From the NCBI RefSeq assembly GCF_036226505.1, contig NZ_CP108484.1, positions 5,146,001 to 5,210,000 of the forward strand: 64,000 nt of DNA, given 5' to 3'. The position numbers and the translations under genes are program-made. The first letter of the stretch is position 1. The number at the start of each line of letters is the position of its first letter. The notes under the pieces were generated by a model, which was not told the origin of the DNA, ran no database searches, and saw only the letters and a program-made list of their open reading frames with translations. Below are positions 35,951 through 46,600 of the stretch, piece by piece. The stretch comes from Kitasatospora sp. NBC_01246. GTDB lineage: Bacteria > Actinomycetota > Actinomycetes > Streptomycetales > Streptomycetaceae.

Positions 35951-36292
35951 GTGGCGGCACTCAACCTGAAGACGGACGACGCGGTCGTCCGGAGCGTCCT
36001 GGCGACCCTGGAGGGCCACATCGACACGATGATGCGCGCCGCGACGCAGGTCCAGGACGTCAACGGCGAGATCCAGCAGCACTTCCAGGCCGCGTGCAGC
36101 GCCAAGTACCAGGAGAAGATCGCGGACTGGCAGAACCGCTACCAGCAGCTCAAGAACGCGTACCAGTCCTTCCACGGCAGCTTCGCCGCCGGCCACACGC
36201 AGGTCAACACCGCCCACGACGAGGCCCTGGCGGCCGGCGGAGGCTGGGGCGGCGCCTCCGACGAAGTCCTGAACGGCCTCAACCCCCGCTGA
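35951..36292 (+). CDS. WXG100-like ESX substrate, first of pair
   Basis: A 113-aa, almost entirely helical protein of ESAT-6/CFP-10 size. A first helix (about 8-45) and a second (about 52-90) form the expected hairpin. The turn has CSAKYQEKIADWQNRY in place of a clean WxG, so the motif is degenerate. A WGG occurs late, in GGGWGGASDEVL. No YxxxD/E secretion signal is obvious at the C-terminus. The GTG follows GGAGGAAGG. The next gene starts 48 bp downstream and encodes a similar-sized partner, so the two probably form the heterodimer of this locus. Confidence 0.82.
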   Translation: MAALNLKTDDAVVRSVLATLEGHIDTMMRAATQVQDVNGEIQQHFQAACSAKYQEKIADWQNRYQQLKNAYQSFHGSFAAGHTQVNTAHDEALAAGGGWGGASDEVLNGLNPR

Positions 36293-36339
36293 CCCCGGCC
36301 CCCTTCAGGCCACCCGACGACCCGACCGAGAGGACCCCC

Positions 36340-36627
36340 ATGGCCAGCATCCTGCTCAACCACGCCAACATCGACGAGGCCGCCGACGCCCTGACCCAGG
36401 CCGGCCAGGGCATGCACGCCGCGATGGACGACTGCATGGCCGCCATCAAGGCCGCCGAGGCCCAGCTCAGCGGTGACCTCGCCACCGCCGCCAATGCCTT
36501 CTACCAGGCGCTCGCCAACCAGAACAGCGCCATGAACAACGACATCATCCAGGGCGCCGACGTCCTGCGCGTCATGCACGGCCTGCTGCGCGACGCCGAC
36601 AAGCGTGCCGCGGGGGGCGTCGGCTGA
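36340..36627 (+). CDS. WXG100-like ESX substrate, second of pair
   Basis: A 95-aa helical hairpin protein. The first helix runs through HANIDEAADALTQAGQGM. The turn position reads AQLSGDLATAANAFYQAL, the layout of WxGxAxxxF with Leu-Ser-Gly in place of Trp-x-Gly. The second helix ends HGLLRDADKR. It lacks both Trp at the turn and a YxxxD/E tail, so it resembles the signal-less partner of an Esx pair. The ATG at 36340 has GAGAGGA upstream. Its TGA overlaps the ATG of the next gene by one base (TGATG), showing translational coupling. Confidence 0.82.
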   Translation: MASILLNHANIDEAADALTQAGQGMHAAMDDCMAAIKAAEAQLSGDLATAANAFYQALANQNSAMNNDIIQGADVLRVMHGLLRDADKRAAGGVG

Positions 36628-37061
36628 TGGCGACGCCGCCGGAGCCCGACTACGGGCACACGCTCAGCGTCCAGAGCGACGACCTCAAGTACTTCGCCGA
36701 CACTCAGCTCGGCAACTACCTGAAGGTCCTCAAGGACGACCCCGGCTTCAAGACGATGCTGTCCTTCGGCGGTGACGGCGGCGGGGACTTCACCTCCCTG
36801 CTGGTGGGCCACGGCTCGGACCAGGTGATGCCCGTCGCAGGCAAGATCAAGACCGACTTCAAGAACCTGGCGACGGGCGTGGCCACTGACCTCAAGACCC
36901 TCGGCGTCCAGATGACCGAAGCCCAGCTGAGGATCCGGCTGGCGCTGACGCTCATGGACGCCGCCCACGAGGAGGCCATGACGGCCGCCGAGATGATGGA
37001 GGTCCTCACCAAGGTGTCGACCGCCACCGCTCCCAAGGCCGGCGGGCCGAACCCGGGCTGA
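36627..37061 (+). CDS. Small helical ESX-locus protein
   Basis: A 144-aa helical protein without signal peptide. It begins MATPPEPDYGHTLSVQSDD. Residues about 65-140 form two long amphipathic helices (VAGKIKTDFKNLATGVATDL and RIRLALTLMDAAHEEAMTA). The overall size and coupling to the esx-type gene, with a one-base overlap, suggest an ESX-secreted substrate or chaperone. The family is not recognised. It lies between the WXG pair and the large glycine-rich WXG protein. Confidence 0.75.
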   Translation: MATPPEPDYGHTLSVQSDDLKYFADTQLGNYLKVLKDDPGFKTMLSFGGDGGGDFTSLLVGHGSDQVMPVAGKIKTDFKNLATGVATDLKTLGVQMTEAQLRIRLALTLMDAAHEEAMTAAEMMEVLTKVSTATAPKAGGPNPG

Positions 37062-37095
37062 GCGCCCCGCACACCTACGGAGAGATGGACACCCC

Positions 37096-39375
37096 ATGCC
37101 GGATCCGAAGTGGGAGGACGTGCTGGGCTTCTTCGCGTCAGAGGCCCAGCGCTCCGCCAAGATCGTCACCAGGGAGCAGGTCGCCGGCCCCTCGAAGGAC
37201 AAGCCCTGGCTCAGCCCGATCGACAAGATGGCCTTTGACAACAGCAAGTTCTACAACGGCTCGACGACTCAGGGCGGGGTCTCGGGGATGGGCTCCCCCG
37301 ACGTCTGGTGGGCGTGGAACTTCACGCACAGCAACATCAACCACCACTTCCGGATCACGCTGAGCGTCAACTACAAGGACTGGGGCAACGACCGGGACAA
37401 GCCGCTGTCCCAGTTCATCCACCAGCACGAGGACATCTTCGCCCCGCTGGGCCCCGGTGGCGCCGGCAACGACACGGTCAACCCCGCCAGCCTGCGGTAC
37501 GCCGCGCAGGGCATCGCGAATGTGCGCACGTGGCTGAGCACCTGGTACCCGCGGGTGCAGGGCTGGGCGGAGAAGATCAACGGGTCGGACAGCGACTGGC
37601 AGGGCGACGCGGCCGGTGAGTTCAAGCTCCTGCTCAAGCGGTACGCGCTGGAGATGGAGACCATTCGCCTCCAACTGGACAAGACCCCGTACGAGGCCGA
37701 CCTCTACGCGGCGGCCGACCAGATCGGGCGCACCATCGGCGGGCTCCGGGACGCCCACTACCAGTGGTACGCCGGCGGGAACGTGTGGCCCTCCCACGCC
37801 ATCTACCAGGCCCTGTCGCAGGCCCTGACGGGCGTCGTGCCGGAACTCAACCCTGACATGCACTCCATAAAGTCGATCAGCACCCCCCTCGGCGACCCCC
37901 GGGAGCAGGGCTTCTACGACCAGCTGGAGATCAGCGCGAAGAACATCTGGCTGGCCAACGTCGAGAGGCAGCTCGACAAGAGGCGCGTCATCCACGTCGT
38001 CGACGAACGGCAGGTCATGGAGGCCGATCCGATGCGAGCGCTGGAGACGGCCTACTCCAAGCTGGACGCCAACTTCCCCTTCGCCTACAGCAACGTGCAC
38101 CTGGACCTGCCCACCGCGGCGCCGCCCGGCCCGGGGACGGGTGACGGCGGCGGTGGAGCGGGCGGAGGTGCGGGCGGAGGTGCGGGCGGAGGCGCGGGCG
38201 GCGGTGCCGGTGACGAGTCCGACCTGGGCGGTGGTGCCGGCGGAGGTGGCGGCGGCGACGGCAAGGGCGGCGGCAACAACACCCACCTTCCGCCGCCGCC
38301 CCCGGTCATCAGCCCCGGCGGTGGCGGTGGCGGCGGTGGCGCCGGCCTCGGGGGCGACGGTGCCGGCACGCCGATCCTCGACAAGGACCACAAGCCCGTC
38401 CTGGGCGCCGACAAGAAGCCGGTGATGCTGCCCCCGGGCGGCTACATCGGCAAGGACGGCCAGGTGTACGACGCCAACGGTCAGAAGGTGACCGGCAAGG
38501 ACGGCAAGCCCGTCGTCGTCCCCCCGGGTTCGGACGTTCCGCCGGGCACCGGCGGTGGCATCTACGGGCAGAACGCCAAGGTGCCCAAGGGCTCGAAGGT
38601 CCGCGACGACGGGACGGTCATCGGGCCCGACGACAAGGAGGTGCTGGACCGCGACGGCAACCCGGTGGTGCTGCCCAAGGGCGGATCCATCGCCGGAGAC
38701 GGCACGCTGCTCGACTCGACCGGTCGTCCGATCTCCGACATCTCCCAGCGCTATACCGACCGGCAGCACGCCATCGACGCGATGGTCGGCAGCGGCAGCG
38801 GCAGTGGCAGCAGCGGGGGTGGGACCGGTGGTGGTGGCATCCGTCCGCCGTCCACCGGGTCCGACTGGAATCTGGACCTCGGCTCCTCCTTCGGCGACTA
38901 CGGCTCCGGCGGGAGCTCGGCCTCCGCCTCCGGCGGCCTCGGATCCTACGCCGGCCTCTTCGGCGGCGCCGGGGGAACCGGCCTCTCGTCGGGCGGCCTC
39001 TCGTCCGGCGGCGGCTCGTTGCCCCGGCTGGTCAGCTCCGGCGGCGGGCTGAGTCCGCAGGCCATCGAGAACAGCGGCGGGCTGGCTCCGGGCGGCAAGA
39101 CGGCAGCCGTGGCGGCCGCCGAGGCCGCGGCCGCGGAGAAGGCCGCCACACAGAAGGCCGCCGCGATGGCTGCCGAGGAGCAGGCCGCGATGCGCGGCCG
39201 GTCGGTGTCCACCAGCGGCGGCGGAATGCCGATGATGCCGCCGATGGGCGGCATGGGCGGTGGTATGGGAGCGGGCCAAGGCGAGAAGGACCGTCAGCGC
39301 ACCACCTGGCTGGCCGAGGACGAAGAGGTCTGGGGCACCGAGACCGGCGCGGTCGACGGTGTGATCGGCCGCTGA
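37096..39375 (+). CDS. WXG-domain, glycine-rich ESX substrate (EspB/PPE-like role)
   Basis: A 759-aa protein. The N-terminal helical domain (about 1-335) contains a canonical turn SDWQGDAAGEF with Trp168. A Gly-rich linker (about 350-430) follows, then a region (about 430-555) of repeated short strands built on DG-x-P-x-x-LPPG turns (for example GKDGKPVVVPPGS and DRDGNPVVLPKGG). A second Gly/Ser-rich stretch (about 565-670) and an Ala-rich helix (about 672-700) come next. The tail RTTWLAEDEEVWGTE resembles the C-terminal tail of other large actinobacterial ESX substrates. It is likely secreted and may build a surface or conduit structure, as EspB does (inference). The ATG at 37096 has GGAGAG about ten bases upstream. 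Confidence 0.8.
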   Translation: MPDPKWEDVLGFFASEAQRSAKIVTREQVAGPSKDKPWLSPIDKMAFDNSKFYNGSTTQGGVSGMGSPDVWWAWNFTHSNINHHFRITLSVNYKDWGNDRDKPLSQFIHQHEDIFAPLGPGGAGNDTVNPASLRYAAQGIANVRTWLSTWYPRVQGWAEKINGSDSDWQGDAAGEFKLLLKRYALEMETIRLQLDKTPYEADLYAAADQIGRTIGGLRDAHYQWYAGGNVWPSHAIYQALSQALTGVVPELNPDMHSIKSISTPLGDPREQGFYDQLEISAKNIWLANVERQLDKRRVIHVVDERQVMEADPMRALETAYSKLDANFPFAYSNVHLDLPTAAPPGPGTGDGGGGAGGGAGGGAGGGAGGGAGDESDLGGGAGGGGGGDGKGGGNNTHLPPPPPVISPGGGGGGGGAGLGGDGAGTPILDKDHKPVLGADKKPVMLPPGGYIGKDGQVYDANGQKVTGKDGKPVVVPPGSDVPPGTGGGIYGQNAKVPKGSKVRDDGTVIGPDDKEVLDRDGNPVVLPKGGSIAGDGTLLDSTGRPISDISQRYTDRQHAIDAMVGSGSGSGSSGGGTGGGGIRPPSTGSDWNLDLGSSFGDYGSGGSSASASGGLGSYAGLFGGAGGTGLSSGGLSSGGGSLPRLVSSGGGLSPQAIENSGGLAPGGKTAAVAAAEAAAAEKAATQKAAAMAAEEQAAMRGRSVSTSGGGMPMMPPMGGMGGGMGAGQGEKDRQRTTWLAEDEEVWGTETGAVDGVIGR

Positions 39376-39449
39376 GCGCACGGCGCACCGGCAGGAAGGG
39401 GCGGCGTCCCGGGAGGGACACCGCCCCTGGACAAGGAAACGGAGAAGGT

Positions 39450-39923
39450 ATGTCGCACTCGTTCGAGGACCAACTGAACCAGGCCATGGCCTCGTTGGAG
39501 GAGCAGAAGGAGAGGCTGGCCGAGTCGACGCGCAAGATGCAGGCGATGACCGCCTCGGCGACCAGCAAGGACCGGATGGTCACCGCGAAGGTCGGCCCCC
39601 AGGGCGAGCTGCTCGCGTTGAGCTTCCACACCACCGCCTACCAGTCCATGGCCCCGGCCCAGCTGAGCACTGTGCTGAAGGACGTGCTCAACGAGGCCAA
39701 GGCCCGGATGGGCGACCAGATCACCGCCGAGATGCGCAGCTTCGAGGGTGTCGGCGAGACGCTGCGGATGGACTTCACCGGTGAGCGCGGCGACGAGGAG
39801 GGCCTGTTCGGGATCGGCGGCGGACTGGACCTGGACGCGCTGCTGGCCCCGCTCACCGCGATGCGCCCCGGCGCCGACCGGACGGTCAAGCCTTCCCGCA
39901 ACCAGGAGGAGTTCAATGGCTAA
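39450..39923 (+). CDS. YbaB/EbfC-like (EspL-like) protein of the ESX locus
   Basis: A 157-aa cytosolic protein. An N-terminal helix (residues about 5-40, DQLNQAMASLEEQKERLAES) is followed by the YbaB-type beta-hairpin (MVTAKVGPQGELLALSF) and a second helix (APAQLSTVLKDVLNEAKARM). The C-terminal tail is Gly/Leu/Asp-rich. In mycobacteria the YbaB-fold protein EspL supports ESX-1 substrate stability, so this is probably a chaperone-like partner here (inference). Its end overlaps the next gene by 8 bp. Confidence 0.82.
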   Translation: MSHSFEDQLNQAMASLEEQKERLAESTRKMQAMTASATSKDRMVTAKVGPQGELLALSFHTTAYQSMAPAQLSTVLKDVLNEAKARMGDQITAEMRSFEGVGETLRMDFTGERGDEEGLFGIGGGLDLDALLAPLTAMRPGADRTVKPSRNQEEFNG

Positions 39924-40215
39924 GACGCTGCGCAAGGAGGAGGGCCTCAAAGCGGCGTTCGCCAACTTCGACGTCGTGGCGGCACTGGTCGAGAAGATCA
40001 ACACGGAGATGGAGGACATCAACCAGAAGAACGTCAAGGCCGGCGGCGGCGACGAGATCGGCAAGCAGTACCACGAGAAGATCGACAAGCCCACGGCCGA
40101 CCTGTACAGCCTGACGTCGCAGATCCGCAACAAGCTGAAGGCGATGTCCGCGCACGGCCAGGGCACCGCCGACCTCTTCGACGCCACCGACGAACACGGC
40201 GCCGGCATGGTGTGA
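39916..40215 (+). CDS. Small helical WXG100-like protein
   Basis: A 99-aa protein of Esx size. Helix one (LKAAFANFDVVAALVEKINTEM) and helix two (ADLYSLTSQIRNKLKAMSA) are linked by a Lys/Gly-rich turn without a WxG. The tail DATDEHGAGMV lacks a clear YxxxD/E, although YHEKID occurs inside. It overlaps the YbaB-like gene by 8 bp and precedes the giant gene by 80 bp. It may be the dedicated pairing partner for the WXG-like N-terminus of the giant protein (inference). Confidence 0.78.
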   Translation: MAKTLRKEEGLKAAFANFDVVAALVEKINTEMEDINQKNVKAGGGDEIGKQYHEKIDKPTADLYSLTSQIRNKLKAMSAHGQGTADLFDATDEHGAGMV

Positions 40216-40295
40216 ACGGCCTTCGTTAGGGCCTGAGTCAATCCGCCCGCCCCGCACCCTCGTACCGCCAGTCCCGCCCCCGGAGGCCCTGCGCC

Positions 40296-40625
40296 ATGTC
40301 CCACTCGTCCATCCACGTCTCCCCGGGTGTGGCGAAGTTCTTCCACATCATCACCGGCATGCCCTGGCCGGAGAGCGACGAGGGGCTGCTGCGGGACGTC
40401 CGGGACGACTACCTCGCGCTGGCCCAGGACCTGCCGAAGCTGAGCGAGTACATCCTCGCGGCGGTCCAGACCTGCAACACGAGGATCGAGGGCGAGGCCG
40501 CCGAGGCCTTCAAGAAGGAGTGGGGACGGTTCACCAGCTCGGACCCGGCCGCCGACCCCCTGCGCAACGCCGCCGGTCTCTGCACCCAGCTGGCCGAACT
40601 GGCCGGCAAGGTCGCCAACACCGTC
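40296..40625 (+). other. WXG100-like targeting domain of the giant toxin
   Basis: Residues 1-110: the G-x-PWPESDE start and the turn RIEGEAAEAFKKEW correspond to the WXG100-like N-terminal domain of CpnT-type and other large actinobacterial ESX toxins. Trp of WxG is replaced by Ile. Confidence 0.7.
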
Positions 40626-43600
40626 GAGTACACCAAGTGGATGGCGATCGGCCAGCTCGTCCAGCTGATCATCGAGATCGCCTTCGCCATCGCCTGGTCC
40701 ATCTTCACCGGCGGTGCCTCCCTCGTGGCGCTGGAGTGGAAGAAGATCCTGACGAGGCAGTTCCTGATCCAGCTGCTGAAGAAGCTCGCGCAGCTGATCG
40801 CCCTGCACGCCTTCGGCGGCATCGTCGGCGGCCTGATCCTGGACTCGATCATCCAGGGCATCCAGTTCAAGCGCGGTGACCGGCACGAGTGGGACACGGA
40901 GCTCACCAAGCAGGCGGCGATCTTCGGCGCTCTCAGCGGTGCGATCGGCGGGCCGCTGAACCTGCTGGGCCTGGGCCTGGGCAAGCTGCTCGGCCCCCGC
41001 CTGGCCAAGCTGTTCGTGCAGAGCGCCCTCAACGACGTGATCAAGGGGCTGGCCGGGGGTGCCCTCAAGGGGGCGGGCAAGGAACTCGGCGAGGGAGCGG
41101 CGGCCGGTGCCCTCAAGGGGATCGGCAAGGGACTCGGTGAGGGCGCGGCGGCCGGAGCTCTCAAGGGGGTCGGCAAGGAGCTCGGTGAGGGCGCGGCGGC
41201 CGGTGCCCTCAAGGGCGCGGGCAAGGAGGCCGGTCAGGGCCTGGGCCACCTGCTCGGGAACGAGGCGGCCGAGCGGTTCGCCAGGGGCATCAGCACGCTG
41301 CTGAAGGAGAACGCCCAGTACCTGTCCAAGGGCTTCAAGGCCGGGCGCAAGGTGGGCGCCGCGACCGGCGAGAAGTTCGTGCGCCAGCTCGGGGAGCTCT
41401 TCGAGAAGGAACTCAAGCAGGAACTGGGCAGCAAGCTCGCCCGGGAGATGGGCGAGCAGGTCGGGAAGCAGTTCGTCCAGCACTCGCTCAAGACGGTGGC
41501 GAAGGAGAGCAGTCAGGAAGCGCTGAAGGAGGCCCTGGAGAACCTCGCCAAGGACGCCGGCAAGGTCGCGCTCACGCCCGAACTCAAGCTGCTGGTCGAG
41601 AAGATTCCCGAACTCGCGGGCGGCGTCAACAAGATGAACAAGATGTTCTACCTCGGGCATGTGCTGGGCAGCCAGATCGAGTCGGGCATCAACCAGTACC
41701 TCACCGAGGGCATCTACAACACGATCTACAACGGCGAGTGGCAAGCCAGCGGGATGAGCTTCGTCGGCGGCTTCATGATGGGCGGCATGCGGCACATGAT
41801 CATGGGCCTGGCCTCGCCGCTGACCCTGCGGTACGCGGACTTCGTCCGCGGCCTGGAGAGCTCGCGCGTCACCCCGGAGAGCGGTAACAACTACGGATAC
41901 CTCCACCCGCTGACCTTTCTCTCGGTGATCAGCAACATGGGCGGGTACTCGGCGCCGCTCCCGGTGCCCCGGCCCGGGCACATCGACCAGATCGCCGGGA
42001 CGCGGCTGTCGGGCGGCGACGGTGCCTCGCTCAAGTCGGGCGCCGGCTCGCTGCCGTCCGTCCTCGGGTCCGGGAGCCACCACCCCGCGGAGAACGGCGA
42101 GGGCGTCCTCGCCGACCCCAGGGGCAAGACCAGCCACACCTCCTCGGTCGACGGCGGGTGGGACCCGAAGGCCCCCGCGCGACCGGTCGAGACGCAGTCC
42201 CGGGGCGACGGCCGGACGGGCGTGCCCGGTTCGTCCTCCGCGTCCCCGGCAGCCCCCGGCCACCGGGACGGCGCCGCTCCCTCACCCGCGCCCAGGACCC
42301 GAACGGGTGGCGGGCCCGAGAGCCCCGAGACCCCGAGGTCCGAGAACCCCAGGCCCGAGAACGCCGGCGCCGGGGAGCGCGGCAGGACCGCGACGGCGTC
42401 CGCGGACGCCAGCAACCAGGGCAGCACGAAGCCCCAGCCGCAGGCGCCCGCGCCCGACCCGGCGCGCCGCACCACGGTCGTCGACGAGCACGCCGAACCG
42501 CCCCTGAGCGAGCCCAGGAACGCGACGGGCGGGCCCGGGGGAGCGGGCGGACGAGCGGGGACGGACAACGGCCCGCAGCCGCAACCGCAGTCGCCCGCGA
42601 ACGGTGACCGGAGCACGGCCCCGGTGCCGCCGCCCCTGCGCACCAGCACCGACGGCCCCGGCGACGCCACCGCGCCGACCCCGCCCGGCCGCCTCGACCC
42701 GAACCGCCCGGACGTACCGGCCGAGGGCTCGAAGACCCCGGACTCCAAGGGCCCGGAGCCCAGGACCCCGGACGTGCCGGTCGCGGACCCGAACCGCCCC
42801 GCCCCGAACGGGCCGGTTCCGCCCGCCGCCCCGCCCCGCGGTCCCAGGCCCGACGGTCCCACCGACCCGCACGACCCCGACGGCCCGCCCGTCCCCCTCA
42901 CCACCCACACGCCCTCCGGTCACGCCTACCACCGGGTCGACGCACCCGAGCACGCCAAGGTGCCCGCCGGCGACGAGCGGCGCACGGCCTGGCAGGACAA
43001 GCAGCAGGAGCTCGCCGAGCGGCACGACACCGTGCTCGCCGAGGCCGAGGCGAAGGAAGCCCTGCACAGCGAGGTCGAGGAACACCTCATCGAGGGCCAC
43101 GCCGAGCTGCCCCGGGAACTGCGCGCCCTGACCGGCCCGGGCACCGACGCGTGGCGACGCACCGCCGCCGACGTGCAGAGCGACATCGAGGCCCGCCCGC
43201 ACGAGCGGGAGGAGATCCTCGCCGGCGCCGCCGACCGCCTGGAGCTGGCCGGCGCCCGCGAACTCGCCCTGCGGATCGCCGTCACCCGCTTCGACCACCT
43301 GCTGACCGAGCGCGGCCTCGACCCGGCGGCCACCGGTGGCGACCACCCGGGTGCGGAGATCCGCCGGGAGGTCTCCGAGCGCTTCCGCTCCGACGCCGAA
43401 CGCGACATCTCCCAGCTGTACGCCACCCGCGCCGATCTCACCCCCGAACGCAACGCCCTGGCCACCCGGGCGCTGGAACACCGGCTGCGCCGGGCCGCCG
43501 GGGACCTGGACGTCCGGCAGGCCCGCGCCACGCAGACCGCGCGGATCGAGCGGGCGGTGGAGGACGCCCACGCCGACTGGAAGCGGGAGAACCTCTCCGA

Positions 43601-46600
43601 GTCGGACCGCGCGCTGCTGGACGCGGTCGGCGTGCCGAAGGACGCCCGGGTGTCGGAGGAGGCCCGCGACCAGGTCGCCGAGGCCATGCGCGAGCGGCTC
43701 GCCGAGGTCCACGGCCGCCACCAGGAGCGGACGGCCCTGGACGCCGACGAGAACGAGCCGGGCACCGGCCGCCGGGACGAGGACACGTTCCTGACGATCG
43801 AGGACGAGAACGGCGACGGCCTCGCCCCCTCCGACCCCACCCGCAGGGGAAGGGACCGGCTCGAAGCCGACTTCCGGGACGTCTTCGAGAGCCACCGCGG
43901 CGGCCTGTCCCACGACTTCACCGTCCAGGCGGTCCGCGAGACCGTGTTGAACCGCTCCATCGACGCGGTGAAGGACGCGGTCGGGGCGTGGAAGACCAGT
44001 GCCCCCGAGCAGTTCGGCGCCGAGGCGCTGAGCGCACTGGGCCTGGCCGCCGGCCCGTCCGAAGGCGCGGTTGCCGCCGCCCGCGCCCAGCTCGCCCGCC
44101 TCACCGACCGCGCGGTCACCGAGCACACCGCCGCCGACCGCGATCCGGCCCGGCTCAAGGAGGAACTCGACCGGCTGACCGACCCGGCCGAGATCAACCG
44201 CCTGCTGGCCCTGCACGGCGCTCGTGAGGAGGCGCTGCGCGTCGCCGAGGACACCGCCCGCACCAAGGTCCCGCACGACCTGGGCGGCCCCGACACCGCC
44301 GACGGCAGCGGCCGCGGGACGGCGACGGCCGCCTCCGTCGAGACGGCCCTGGGACGGCCGGCGCGCGGCAGCCGCACCGACCGCTCCGAACCGCCGGCCT
44401 CCGCCGCGGCCCGGCGCGTGCGCGAGGGCTACACCGAGCGGATCCGCGCGGCGTTCGAGGAGAACTTCCGCTCGCTGCTGCGCGACGCGGACGCCGACCA
44501 CAAGGCCGGCCTGCCCGAGCGGCTGGAGCAGTGGCGCCTCGAACGGGAGCTGCTGACGGAGGGCCTGGACCGGCACGTCGCCTTCGAACGCGCCGTACTC
44601 CCCGCCCGCGAGCACGCCGCCGCCGGCTACGACCGCCTCGCCGAGAGCCGCAAGGTGTCGGACGAGACCGTCCAGGAGCTGAAGACCCGTTACGGCGGCG
44701 AGTTCTTCGACGCCTACAAGGACCACTGGGGTCCGGAGGACCTGAACGGCGAGCACTGGCGCGGCCACGAAGCGGCCAACGAGAACGTCTTCGGCCGCCG
44801 CCCGTCCGAGGAACGGCCCGAGCCCAGGCCCGAGGCCGAGACGAAGCCCGAGGTCAAGCCCGAGGCCGAGACGAAGCCCGAGGTCAAGCCCGAAGCCGAG
44901 ACCAGGCCCGAAGCGGAGACGAAGCCCGAAGCGGAGACGAAGCCCGAGACCAAGCCCGAGCCGACCCCCGTACCCGGGCCGCTCACCCCGTCCGGCCCCC
45001 TCGTCCGTCCCCGGGACAGCGTCCGGGAGCCGTCCTCGGGCACGAAGCGGGACGGGGTCCGGCCCGAGGGTCACGAGCTCGCCGAGCAGGGCGACCGCCG
45101 CCCTCACACCCCCGCACCCGAGGACGGGGGGCCCGCGACCGCCGGGCCGTCGCAGGAGCGGGCACGCCCGACGCTCCTGACGACCGGGCAGGACCACGAG
45201 GGCACCGGGTCCCGCCGTGAGGTGCAGGAGCCGGTACACCAGGTGCCGGCCGGGAAGGAGCGTCAGGCCACCGAGGACGCCGTCTACCCGGTGGCGCAGC
45301 GCACGCCCGCGCAGGCCCCGCCGCCTCCGCCGCCCCCGCCGCCGGGCGGTCCGTTGGCACCCCCGCCGCCGGGCGGTCCGCCGCCCCCGCCGCCGCCGGG
45401 TGGCCCGTTGGCGCCGCCCGTACCGGGTGGTGGTGCGGGACAGCCCGTCGCCGCGCCGTTCGTGCCGGTGCCCTCGCACGGGCCGGTCCAGGAGATCCGG
45501 GAGCAGCACCGCGCCGAGGACGAACAGCACCTCGCCGCACTGCCGCCGCACACCGGTGGGACGCCGACCGTGTCCTCGGCCGACGCCGCACTCGGGCACC
45601 AGCTGAGCGAGCGCTACCCGCGGATCAGCCTGGTCGACCCGGGCTCGCCCGGCAGCGGCCACCAGGTCGCCTTCCTGCGAGTGCTGGAAGGCCTGGCCAG
45701 GATGGGCTATTCCGGCGAGGTCCATCTGACCTTCGCGCGCGGCAAGGCGCCGTTCTACGCCGAACGGCTCGGCCGTTCGGCCGACGTGGCGCACCCGCGG
45801 CGCTCCTACGAGCTGTTCCACAGTCCGTGGACGGGCATCCACCAGGGGATGCGGGTGACCGCACACCCGGCGGGAGCGCCGCTGGACGTCGCGTACAACC
45901 CGGTCGCGCGGCGGATCGCCGCCGACGTGGAGACGTACTGGAAGTACTTCGCCTGGAGCGGGGCGAGGCCCGAGGGGGCCTGGCTGGACTCCAGCAGGCC
46001 GAGCGCACCCGTGCGCAGCCGGTACCTGGGCGACAATCCGCAGATCCAGCAGGACTTCCGGGACTCCGTCATGAGGGAGGACAACCGCGACCGGCCGATC
46101 AGTCCCGACCAGCACCTGACCTCAGACGTCCTGACGGCCGGCGCCCAGTCCTCCGGGCAGGGCCGGACGCTGACCGTCTTCGCCGCCCTGGACGCTCCGC
46201 ACGGCGGGGACACGGCCGGCTACTTCGAGCAGAACCTGACCTCGTCCCTGCGGGAGATGACCGGGGAGCAGGATCCGGACGTCCTGGTCCTGCAGCCCTT
46301 CCTGTGGGACAGCCACCCCCGGCAGATCCGCCGCGGGGACGACGTCCTGGCGGAGCTCTGGCACGACCAGGGCGCCACCGTCACCTACCCCTTCCGCCCG
46401 CAGCCCGTCCCGGAGGACCTCCCGGGCCACGTCCGCGACCACTGGCCGACGGCCACCGGCGCCGACGACCCGGTTCCGGACCTGGTCGCCGACCTCCTGC
46501 GGCGCGCCCAGAACAGCGAGATCCGGCTGGCCACCGCCTACTACGGAGATTCCATCGACGGCACGGTCCGCCACCGGGACATGGCCACCCGGATGGAAGC

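Noticed and set aside
42282-46115. 1277-aa antisense frame under the first part of the giant gene
   Set aside because: Shadow of the plus-strand codon bias; repetitive Gly/Leu/Arg composition, no credible ribosome site or domain.
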